The notes beneath the pieces were generated by a model. That model saw nothing but the letters and a program-made list of their open reading frames with translations. It made no database searches and had not been told where the DNA came from. The position numbers were made by a program, and so were the translations under genes. From Aedes albopictus (taxonomy: Eukaryota > Arthropoda > Insecta > Diptera > Culicidae), in NCBI RefSeq assembly GCF_035046485.1, contig NC_085136.1:329742227-329806226 (forward strand): DNA of 64,000 nt. The letters run 5' to 3'. Of this stretch, positions 40,039 to 50,569 are shown one piece after another. How positions within the stretch are numbered: the stretch's first letter is position 1; each line of letters begins with the position of its first letter.

Positions 40039-42009
40039 TCACTCCTTTGCATCTTGGTCGTTTCCACAGACCTTTCTGTGCTGGTAAGCGCCACTACGAT
40101 CACTAAACCTCATTATGCAGTGTTTGCACCCAAAAGGCCTTTCACCCGTGTGAGACCTGCAACAAAGAGCGTATAATCAAAAGTTAGTAATTTTCAAACC
40201 TGATGAATGTGAAGAAATACCTTCGATGATTCGCCAGATATTCCTTGCGCAGGAATCGCTTCTGACAGAACTCGCACACGTACTGTCCGTCAACACATCG
40301 TCGTTTCTTTGGACGAGGGACGACGTCGAGCTGATCGCTGCTGTGGAGGTCACCGGGGGCCTCCTCAACAGTAGCGAGAAGCGCTTGCGCTTTACAGCGT
40401 TTCCGATGATGATGGAGCGTGGGTCGACTGCCGAACCGCCTCGGGCAATTGTCACACGGGAATGGCTTCTCACCGGTGTGGATCCTTCGATGATTATCCA
40501 GGAGATCCTTGCGTTTGAAGCTCCTCGAGCAAAAGTCGCACATGAATGGTTTGTTTTTCCGGTGCGTATAGGCCATATGGGTACGCAGCCCGACGGATGT
40601 TTTGAACAGCTTACCCGGACATTCGGCACACTCAAACTGCTGGCCGTCGGAATGGGCGCTCTCCATGTGCGCCCGCAGCTGTAGGGCCGCCGGGTAGCGT
40701 TTTCCACACTCCTTGCACTCGAATCGATCGGTGTGCATTATGCTGTGAGCGTAGAAGGCACTGTACGTGCGAAAGGTCTGCGGACAGAGCGAACACTTGC
40801 GCACTCGTCCGCCCGTATGGACCTGCATGTGCGTCTCGAGAGTGCTTTTTGACCGGTAGTATTTCTGACAAATCCCGCATGTGTGTCTTTCCTCGATGGA
40901 GTGCTTCGTCTTCAAGTGATAAAAGAGACCATCTTTGGAGATGTACGGCTTTTCGCAGACTTCACACACGAACTCCGGTTCAGTTGGTTTCGATTCTCCC
41001 TTGTTGTGAACGTTTTTGTGGTGCTTATTTCTATTCATGGGACAATTGAAGCGCATAGCACAATAGTCACACTTGAACGGACGTTCGGATGCATCATGTC
41101 GCGCCAGGTGCCTATTGTAGACCGGTAGCTTGGAAAAGATTATCGAGCATTCCTTGCATTCCATATCCTCAGAGTCATGGACTTCTTGTAAATGGGGTTC
41201 CAGGTCTGATTTGTCCTCAAGAACAACGGGGCAAATGTAGCACTTTCTTCCACGTGTTCCTGCTACCTTTCCGTCTGGATTCTCTTCGTCGTCGGGCCAT
41301 TCATCGCTTTGTTCATCTTCCTGTTGTTCATCCGGTTCCTTCAAACCCTCGCTTATTCGTGGTTCTTCGATGTCCATTTTACATGTTTCATAATCTTGTA
41401 ATTTCGGAGTGCATTCTTCACTCTTCAGTTCAGTGACTTCAGCAATGTCCATCAAATGTTGCCATTTGATCTCTGAGTTCAGAAAATCATTTCTTATCCT
41501 TGCCATCACCTCCAGACGAGCAAGGCATCCGATGCAAACCAGGGTCGAGGCATCCTCCGCCTGCAAATCAATTTCCAACAGTTCGGAAATTGTGGATTCG
41601 ATAGCCAGATCAGCGACTTTCCCATTCGTGTCCACCAGATCGGAGCGAAGGAAGAACACCAGACACAGCCGGCAGCTAGCGGTCTCCATGGGTTTTCCAT
41701 TGCTGAAACGTTAGAAAGGCTCCTTTACTTTTTCTCTCTTAAATGATTCAAATCCATTTGATCAAACTGACATACTTACATATCACTAAACTGCGTCGGC
41801 TCCTCCAGCTGTCCGGAAGTTCCGCGCTGTGGCATTTCGAAATGCTTCTCGCAAACATCCCATTCGCTCAGTTCGATATAGTCCAGGCATAGTGTCATGC
41901 CGCAGCCCTTCTGAATAGACTCGATCCAACGCTCGGAAAGCTCATTTTGTCGGGGAAAGGGTCTCATGTGGCCCGCCTTGGCGGCACACGTTGGAACGAT
42001 GCAGGGCAT
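40039..42009 (-). CDS. THAP-ZAD-C2H2 zinc-finger protein, 12 fingers (609 aa), paralogue
   Basis: Exons 42009-41780, 41702-40221 and 40156-40039 join with phase-2 GT-AG introns (donors GTAAGT and GTATTT) to 610 codons including TGA. Exon 1 is a THAP module (MPCIVPTC, RPFPR, a Trp, VCEKHF, EEPTQF). Exon 2 opens with a ZAD (SCRLC ... VCIGCLARLE), an acidic linker and eleven fingers. Exon 3 completes the last finger. Intron positions at the THAP/ZAD join and inside the last linker (HRR/SHTGE) match the plus-strand paralogue exactly. The ZAD/finger intron of that paralogue is absent here. The terminal pair (C2H2 then C2HC ending in C) occurs twice in tandem. Role inferred: nuclear DNA-binding regulator. 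The stop is followed by AATAAA at 39998-39993. Confidence 0.93.
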
Positions 42010-43175
42010 CCTTCCTCAAGTGGTCTTCGGTCCTTCGGTGCTAGGTGATCACTACTTCAATTCTAATAGAAAATAATACATTCAATGTTGAATAACTGAA
42101 GTTTTTCCTATTTTTATTACCTTTAGTTAAATTATTTCTCACTGTCCGCAAATTAAAATCTTCAAGTAAAGTACACACTTAACATACCAACCAACAATGC
42201 AAATACTCGCCGGTTGAATGTGTTGTCCTCGGTGTAGGTACCTACCTATCTTCAATATCTAATATGAACTTTATTTACTCTTTCTAGCCCTCGTATCTAT
42301 AGATTGTATTTGAATTCATGCATGCATGCGAGCCAGCTTCATATGAAAACATCAAACAAGAAACTCAGCAGTCTTCAGCTGTTGAAAAGAGAAACGTAAT
42401 AAAAATGAAATGAGAGAGACTTATCGATACAGTGACGCTATTTCATAAGTATACAGAACGCCATTTTCCAAATTTTAATGTATTCACAAAGGAGAGCTAT
42501 TAATTAGATAATGTAGAACTGTTTAATTTTCCAAGTAATGACCAATCTACACCACAATTTTCAATCTAGTTCCCCAAATAAATTTAGCAATATTTTCATC
42601 AAATGGTGTTTCTTGATGAAGTTGAAGGAAAAGTTGAACATCTTGCTTGAATCCAGTGCACCGGGCCCCCGAATCTAAGGGGCCTCCAAATCAGGGCAGG
42701 TCTAGTGTTTAGTGTTAGTCTAGTGGGCCCAGTTTGAATAAAGTTCTGTGATTAGCGAAAGATTCCTACATATAAGTTAAATACTTGCCGATCTGCTGAT
42801 AGGTATGTAGGGGCCTCTTCGTGATTATCAAGAGATTTTGGAATGGGGAACACAGATGGCTATTTTGATGTTCTATTATTAACAATTATAAATGTACACA
42901 CTTTATTCATGTAGTTTCGTTAGTTTTGTTTATATTAATTTGATGACTACTCTTTGCACCTGCAGGAGCCCCAAAATACAATAAAAAATGTGTTCGAAAT
43001 CAAAATTGAATTTTACGATATTCAGTACCGATATGGAAGTATAATTCATGAGCATTATGAAAATGTCCCTGATATCCTAACCACAGAACCAAACATAGGT
43101 GTTGATTTAGCATAAGATAGCAGCTGAAATTCAGGGGCCCCATTTATCAAAATTAAGAACTGAACGCATGTTACG
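42010..43175. other. 5' flank of the minus-strand THAP-ZAD gene and intergenic DNA
   Basis: Presumed promoter and 5' UTR next to 42009. Further right lie GGGCCCC-bearing transposon-like scraps (42660-42730, about 43135). A short CATGCATGCATGC alternation lies at about 42318-42330. No gene. Confidence 0.5.
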
Positions 43176-45392
43176 TTCTTGAAGGGTTTCTGCGGGAATT
43201 CCTTCGGGCAAGAATATATTTTTCGATTTATCAGGCAGTTACTTCAAAGACCTCTACAAAAATTCCTCTATGATTTACTTCAGAACTTTTTTCAGGGATT
43301 GCTTAAGAAAACTTTCTAAGCATTGGTTTACAAATACTTACAATGATTGCTTCAGGAACTCCTCCTGAAATTTCTTCAAGAATTTCTTCAAACAATTATC
43401 AAGAAATCCTTCAGGAATTCCTTTGAGCTTTTTTGTAAGAATTTCTTCAAGCAGTCATTCAGAAATACCATTCCGGAACCGTTCATAAAGCCATTCAAGG
43501 ATTATATCATGAAACTCTTCAAGAAATCCTTCAGATGGACCTCAAGGAATTTCTCCAAGAATGATTTTAGAGATTTCTTCAAGAAGGAATCTTGCAGTAG
43601 TTCCTCATGGAAAATATATTTGATGATTTTTTGAGATTTTTGAAGCCATACCTGAATGGATCCTTGGGAGATTTTCCAAAGAAATTTGAATGTATTCCCG
43701 AAGGAACTTTTTTTTTTAATTTCTTTGTATTTGTGAATTTTACCTTAATGCTAATTTTTTACACCCCGAAGGAACTCTTGTAGAAATGTTTGTTGGATTT
43801 TTTGTAGAAATTTCTAAAAAAAAATCTTTAAGAATCGCCTAGATGAATTCTAAGATGTATGAGGAAAGAATCATTGGGTTGATTTTGGAGGTATATTTGA
43901 TGATGTTCTGGAAGGATTACTACAGTACTATGAAGTAGTACTACAAGTACTAGGAGTACTATGAGTAATTACTAAAAGGATTCCTGAAAAAAATCTGTAA
44001 GCAATTTTTGGAAGAACTAATTCTGAAATGCCTAGATAATTTCTCAAGAAATCAATGACGGAAACCCCAAAGAATTCCAAATTCTTTGGTGCAAATAAAA
44101 AAAAAAACATTCTTCAAAAGAATTTCCGCATGAGGCCTTGGGTGAATTTCTGTAAGACCCCCTGAGGAAATTTGTGCAGGAATTCTTTAGGGATGAATGT
44201 GTCCATCCTTGTAGGATTATCTGAAGTAAAACTTCGAGAAATCCATGAACGAATCTTTATACGTAACTTGAAAAACAAAATCCTTGTTGAAAAGATTAAA
44301 TTTTTACTGGAATTTCTTGAAAGATTCTTGAACGAATTGTGAAAAAGGACTTAAAAACATTGCCTAAGGAATCTTTGAATGATTTTCTACAGAAATTATT
44401 AGAGGAACTTATGAGGAAATCCCTGCAGGTATGATTACTAAAGAAATGCTTGAACAAATTCTTAAGAAATCCTTGAAAGGACTTTCAAGCAAAATCGTAT
44501 GAGGCAGTGCAAAAAGAACCCTTGAAGAAGTTTCTAAAAAAATCTTGAAGGAACTCCAAAGTATTCCTCTGAAAAAATGCTGAACAGAACATGTGCGAAT
44601 CGTTTGTGGATATCTTTAAGAAACTCTTTATAGAGTTCTTGGGATTACATAATACTGAAGAAAATCCTTCAAGGAATTGAAGAAGAAGTTTCCTAAGGAA
44701 TGGCTGTTGCAACTTGCGCAGAAAATCTTCGAGGAATTTGTAAAGAAGTCCTTGAAGTATTTCTCAGATGAACCGTAAAAGATATCCAAGAAAAAGTTCT
44801 TGGAGCTCCGCACTTGAGTAAAAAATATTGACGAAATCGTTAGAAACATTTCGTTAGAAGTTTCGTGAAAGAAATGTGGACGAAACTGGTGTAATCGCTA
44901 AAGAAACCGTTAAAGGTATCAATAGAAAAAAAAGCTGATAAAAATCTTGGAAGAATTCCTAAAGGATTCATTGAGGAATTCCAGTAGAATCTCTTGGAGC
45001 AATTCCTGTGAGAATTTTTACATCATTTTATACAATTTTTGAAGTATTTCTTCGGATTTTTTTTTATCTTTTTCAGTAATTAATTAGGAAACCCGTGTAC
45101 AGATTCGCTGAGGAATATATTTATACATTAATTTGAGAATCCATTCGGCTATTGCACTGAAAATTTCCTTTGACGATATATTTGATTAATTGTTAGGCAT
45201 TTCCTTTGGAAACTTCTTCAACTGATCCTCAGAAATGCTTTTTGCAGAAATGGCTTCTGATTTTTATTTCTACGAACTTCTTAAGATTTCTATTTCTACG
45301 AACATTTTTTTGGGAATTCCGTCTTCACTGACTTTTTTTTTGACAATTCGTCTGGTAATAACTTTCCTCTGGTAATAACTTTCGGAATAACT
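43176..45392. repeat. Degenerate 12-bp repeat field
   Basis: Diverged AGGAATTCCT, TTCTTCAAGAAAT and GAAGAAATCCTT words over about 2 kb in both senses. Homopolymer runs interrupt it. A local GTAGTACTACAAGTACTA stretch is seen at about 43936. No gene. Confidence 0.65.
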
Positions 45393-45644
45393 TTAAGGAC
45401 AGACTTGTTGGAATCCCAAAATGGCCGCCAAAATGGCCGACTTTGGCACCTATTCACGATTTCGAGCGCACAAATCTTTTCGTAAACAACACCAGCGCAC
45501 CTGATCTTCTCATTTTAAGCTTATTACAAGTGAGCAAGAACAGAATAATAAAATGCACTGTTGTTTAAAGCTTGCTTCTTGAGATTTGTGCGTCTGAAGT
45601 TTTGATGCACTTTTGAAGCGGGATTTCAAGACGTTTGTCCTTAA
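45393..45644. mobile_element. TTAA-flanked MITE, copy 2 (252 bp)
   Basis: Starts TTAAGGACAGACTTG and ends CAAGACGTTTGTCCTTAA. Inverted-orientation relative of 2975-3226, sharing the GTCGGCCATT block (here AATGGCCGAC) and GCACAAATCT. Both copies are 252 bp counted with their TTAA ends. Confidence 0.78.
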
Positions 45645-46054
45645 CACTTTTCTGGAAACTTCTATGCCAATCCCTACGGGAATTGATTGGGTAATTCATT
45701 TGGCATTTTTTTTTTGGTAATTTATTCGGCGAGTTTTCTGTGAGTTACCTGAAAAAAACTTTCCAATATCTTTTGGCGTTTTTTTTTTGGCAAACTCTTG
45801 GGAAATGCTTTGATTGGATTTGATCCGATAGTTCCTATAAGAGTATTCTTGGAATTTTCTCTGCAAATGTTTTTGAAAACTATTTCGGCATAACTCTTTT
45901 GGAATTTCTCGGCAATAATATTCAAAGTTGAATTAGGTTATTATTTTTGAAAATATCTTTGACAGAACTTTTTGAAATTCTTTGGGTTTGGAAATTTATT
46001 ACGGGATTCAGCAATTTCTCTAAAAGTTCTACCAGCAGTCCCTTTGCTCATATA
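45645..46054. other. Degenerate repeat DNA
   Basis: GGAATTTCTT-type words and T runs; no gene. Confidence 0.5.
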
Positions 46055-46765
46055 CAGGGGGTGGCCAAAATGTTTGGGAGAGGCAACTTTTTTTCTCACA
46101 CAAAAAAAAATCAACATGCTGTAACTTTTCATAGAGTGCATCAAAAAATCTCAAATTTTGACTGTTTATCAACCTATTATATGTGCATCATTGGTACAAA
46201 TTTGGGCTCGATTGAATATTTTTTCGCGAAGTTAGAACTGTTCGGATAAAACACTATTTTTTAGACATCTCATTTTTGAGCTGACATATCTCGGAAACCA
46301 GTGAACCGAATTGAATGAATTTTTTAACGTTTATCAACAATATATTGATACTTAATACATCGCTATAAAATGTAATATTTTCTCACGGCGAGTTAAGTTA
46401 TAACGGGTTGAAATTTTTACCCATATAGGGGAAAATAAGTCAAATTTACAATACCACACAATAATTACTAAATATGTTCTTCCTTTAATCTAAATAGGCT
46501 CTAATATATCCGATTAAAGATAACTTGTGAACAGAAGTGGAAAATCTTTGGACATTGACTTAAAAAAATACATTTTTTCTAGAAAAATCCAAAAAGTATC
46601 AATTCATGATAACTTTTTTCAACGTTCAAAAAGTATCTATGTTTTAATAGTTTGTGAAGCATTTGTATATTGTTAGTGTACGTTCAAAATTTTATTCAAT
46701 TCAGTTCACTGGTTTCCGAGATATGATAGCTCAAAAATGAGTTGTCTAAAAAAATGTGTTTCACA
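46055..46765. mobile_element. CAGGGG-family inverted-repeat element, copy 2 (right end missing)
   Basis: Starts CAGGGGGTGGCCAAAATG after TA and follows 33286 onward for about 700 bp, but stops after AAAATGAGTTGTCTAAAAAA without the right terminal repeat. It also lacks a short internal stretch. Confidence 0.85.
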
Positions 46766-48856
46766 TGTCAAAAACATAACAACAACAAAAACCAAGAAGC
46801 AAAACGCGTGAAAATTTGGCGAAATTTTGAAGTTTCAGAATTAATTGCTAAGTGGATCTTTTTTTCTGTCATACCCAATTTTTAAACAATTTTCCAAATC
46901 TCATCAGAAATCATTTTATTCCTCAAAAACCATTTTTTTTTCCAACACAGATTACTTAAACAATGTAAAATGGATGTAGTGCACTCATTGAAAGTAATAT
47001 TTTATCATTTTAGCATGTATTTTTCGCTAGAAACTGTAATCACTATATGGTGGATCTTTTTTTGTGCCGGTCACTGTAGGCTTATTAGAGGAATTTCTTT
47101 AAAAAAAATCTAGCATAAACACTCAATGCATCCCCTGGAGGAATTCCTATGGAATTTCTTAGAGGAACTTGTGTAAGAATCTCCGGAAAACCCTTGCAGT
47201 AGTAATTAAATAAATACATGAAGAAATCCTTGCATAAAAAGACCCCAAAAGATTTCTTGTACAAAATTATTCGTAAAATACCTGGAAAAATCAGTTTAGG
47301 AATGAATAATGAAATCAATTGAAGAAACTCCAAGAGAATACTTGAATAGTTTCTGAACGAATCTTCCGGCAAATCGCAAGAGAATTACTAAAGAAATCTC
47401 TGGAAAAAATCCTGAAGGAATTTTGGGAGCAATTTCTAAAGGCTGCCTTAAAGGAAATCCTTTAGAATTTTGAATAACTTTAGAACATTTCCTAAATCCT
47501 TGGAGAGACTTCTGGAGAAGTTATTTGTTTTGATAAGATAGGATATCTGTTTCTTTACTATTTAGCCATTTACGCTGCCATTTTCATCCCACTCAAAACA
47601 ATGGATGAAGCGTTTTTGTTCTGTTTCTTATTTTTGTATATTTGTTAGAAGTGAGCATGGATTATATAAAAAATAACGTAATAATTCTGGAGGAATCAAT
47701 CATAAATTCTGGAGAAATAGATTTTTTTGAAAAGTGTCCAGAGGAATACTAGCAAAAATTCCTGAAGGAACTCTTGAGAAAACTCCTAGAATTGATGGAT
47801 ATTGAAAAATTCGTTAGAAGAAGTGCAGAAGGATTTTTACAGAGCTCCTACAGAAGTCCATCTAAAAATTTAATTTAATTAATTTAATTTAATTAATTCA
47901 ATTTCTTCAGTAGGAATCCTTGGAGATTTTGTTTAATTAATGAAGAAATCCTATGATGAATCTCTTAATAAAACCTTAGAGAACTTCTTGAAGAATCCTT
48001 GAAGATTTTTTTTTTGGAAAAGGGAATTTTTGGTGGGATTTCTGAAGTAATCTTAGGAAGTTATTCTTAAGAAATCTTTAAAAGGACACTAAGATAAGTG
48101 ATGAATGCTTGAGGAAATTCCTAGTTTAATTATTGGAGAAATATCTAAAAGAGTTATTTGAGGAAAGAATTGCGAAATACTTGAAGAAATTAAGAATCTA
48201 TGGAAAATCACCAAAGCAATATTAAGAGGATTCTCTTAAAGAAACGGAAGAATGTTTAAAGAAACTCTAGAAGGGCTTCTCTTCCTCTGAGGGAATCCCG
48301 ATGTAATTTCTTGGAAGAACATCTGGTTCTAAATGAATCATTGAAGATTTTTTGTAGTATTTTTTTCTGGAAGCTTGAAAGAATTCTTTAGATGATCTTC
48401 TAGATGAATCCTCAGAATATTGATAGATTCTTGAACTAATATTCCGAGAAATACTCGATGAAGCCTTTGCAAGAATCTTTTGAATTACTCTGTAGTATTT
48501 TGAAATCATTCCTGCATGTCTGAGGTGAACCAGCCAAGGGACTGAAAGCCTCATTAATAAGGCTTATTATAATAATATCATTCCTGAAGGAGTGCTTTTA
48601 GAGGAATACTGAATGATATCCTTACATTTACAACTTAAAAGTTTCTTGAATACAAGTTATGCTTCAAGAAAAATTTCTTAAAGAAAAAAGTAAAGCAATC
48701 TTTGAAAGCGTTTATAAATGATTATTTGGTGCAATTTCTAAATAAATTGTTAAAACATTTTCAGCATATAAGAATTATGCTCGCGCATATAAAAAAATCT
48801 CGCACTCCCGAAAAAATTATAAAGGAAAACAGAAAATAAGATAAGATAGATAATTT
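46766..48856. repeat. AT-rich DNA then degenerate 12-bp repeat field
   Basis: 46766-47080 has no feature. From about 47085 the GAGGAATTTCTT family continues with many indels. Frames are short and without domains. Confidence 0.6.
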
Positions 48857-49089
48857 CTAGACCAACATTTGAAAAGGGCGTAACAGCCATTTCGAATTTC
48901 TGCTTCTACCGTCCTTCCTAGGCTTACCCCCCATTATTCATGAAATCTTTTACCAGTAACAGATAGATCTGACTCCCCTCTATCTGTTAACGGCAAAAGT
49001 TTGCATATAAATATTGAAATACGCCCAGGAGGAACGGAACAAGTGAGAATTTGCAATGGTTGTTCCGCCCTTTTCAAATGTTAGTCTAG
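48857..49089. mobile_element. CTAGACCAACA-family MITE, copy 2 (233 bp)
   Basis: CTAGACCAACATTTGAAAAG at the left and CTTTTCAAATGTTAGTCTAG at the right form inverted repeats of about 35 bp. Related to 10165-10375. No coding sequence. Confidence 0.8.
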
Positions 49090-49779
49090 ATTTTTAACCT
49101 TCCGTTGCCCATCACTGCCAGAATCACTAGAATACTGAGTACAAAAAGCGAGATTTTTTCAAAGTTTTGTACAAAATATAACAGTGAGATTATTCGACAG
49201 TTAAATGTATAGATTTATCATTGTAAAGTATGTACATATTATGTAATTTTCATGGGGGCCTACCAATTTGCTTCCGCACCGGGCCCCCAAATTCCTAGCT
49301 ACGCCACTGCGAATCAACTTAAACATTTATTAATAAGTGTAAATGGCACTAATAGAACGTTCTCATTCTCAATCTCCGAGTAGCGAACAGCTGATTGGGG
49401 ACTTTGAAGGTGATGATGATTATTGAGATACCGAAGCAGCTCAATCGAAGCAGTCGGTTGAAATTCAATTATAAATTACATTATCGCAGCAACCTGTAAA
49501 TATAGAGTATTAAAAATGTCATTCCACTGTTGCTACTCGAAAGAAGCAAGTTCTTTTATTTCAAGCTCTGCTAGCAGGTGATGAGCCTTTAGCAACGTGC
49601 CGTTTTCTCAAAAAGTTTCTGGAAGTTCGAAGCTTGCAGTCTCTCCTGCGATATGATGGATCTGAAGAATTTCACGAAGCTCAACTATTCCAATTTTGTA
49701 ACTCTCGGAAACTCCAAACCGAATCGCTCCTGAACCGAGAAAGTCTGTGAACCTGTGACAAGAACCACCCCCCGCAGAA
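49090..49779. other. Intergenic DNA
   Basis: A GGGGGCC...GGGCCCCC and GCTACGCCACTGCG stretch near 49250-49315 resembles a transposon terminus. No gene. Confidence 0.5.
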
Positions 49780-50560
49780 AGCGGAAGTGGGAAGAAGGTG
49801 ACACAAAAGCACGTGCCACGATTTTGCTGCTACTGGAAGAGAACCTGTTCGGGGCGTGATTCGAGCGACGAAAACGGCCAGGGAAGCTTGGGCGGCGTTG
49901 GCTAAGGCATCACCAGAAGGCAACGCTGTCCACTAAGGTTTCATTGCTGCAGCGGGTGTGGCAGGAGGTGAAGATATGGACGAATATCTCACGAAAATTT
50001 AGTACTTGTACACCAAACTGTGCAGCGCAGGGACGGACCTGGGAGAAGGCATCATGGTCTAGATCATGGTGGCTATTATCCTGCGAGGGCTACCCAAATC
50101 GTATAACGTGCTGATTACCGTCCTGGAAACGCGCGCAGACGATTCCCTTTCATTGTACCTAATCCGGGAGAAGCTGCTGGGCGAGGTGTGCAAACAATTC
50201 CGGATTTCGACCGGCGGATCGGCACTAAATGTCTGTTGGTCGTAAATCAATTGTGTGTCATTTTTGTAAGCAGCCTGACCACCACAATTAATGTGACTGA
50301 ATCGAGAATCGAGAGAAGGCAAAACGCTAAGATTACCCGGAACGCCGGTATGTATGCTCTGGCCATCGGAAGCGGTTCCACGGTGGACGACTGGATCATC
50401 GTTAATCGGTTCAAACCGAAACATCATCGAAATGTGTCGGTACATGTTGATGGATGCCAGGATGCCATCAAGATATTGGACCGAGGCAACCATTACGTTC
50501 GTGTATCTTCAGAACCACCTTCCTTCTCGTGTGGTGTAGACGACACTGTGTGAGCTCTGG
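49780..50560 (+). pseudogene. Ty1/copia remnant: gag fused to integrase piece
   Basis: Plus-strand fragments in several frames: TAREAWAALAKA and DEYLTK of copia Gag, ILRGLPKSYNVLITVLETRA, LIREKLLGE, a partial CHFCKQPDH knuckle, a protease-like WIIV stretch, then an integrase piece IEMCRYMLMDA ... WTEATITFVYLQNHLPSR. Stops and frameshifts throughout. The reverse transcriptase is missing. No LTRs found. Confidence 0.85.
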
Positions 50561-50569
50561 TGGGGACTG

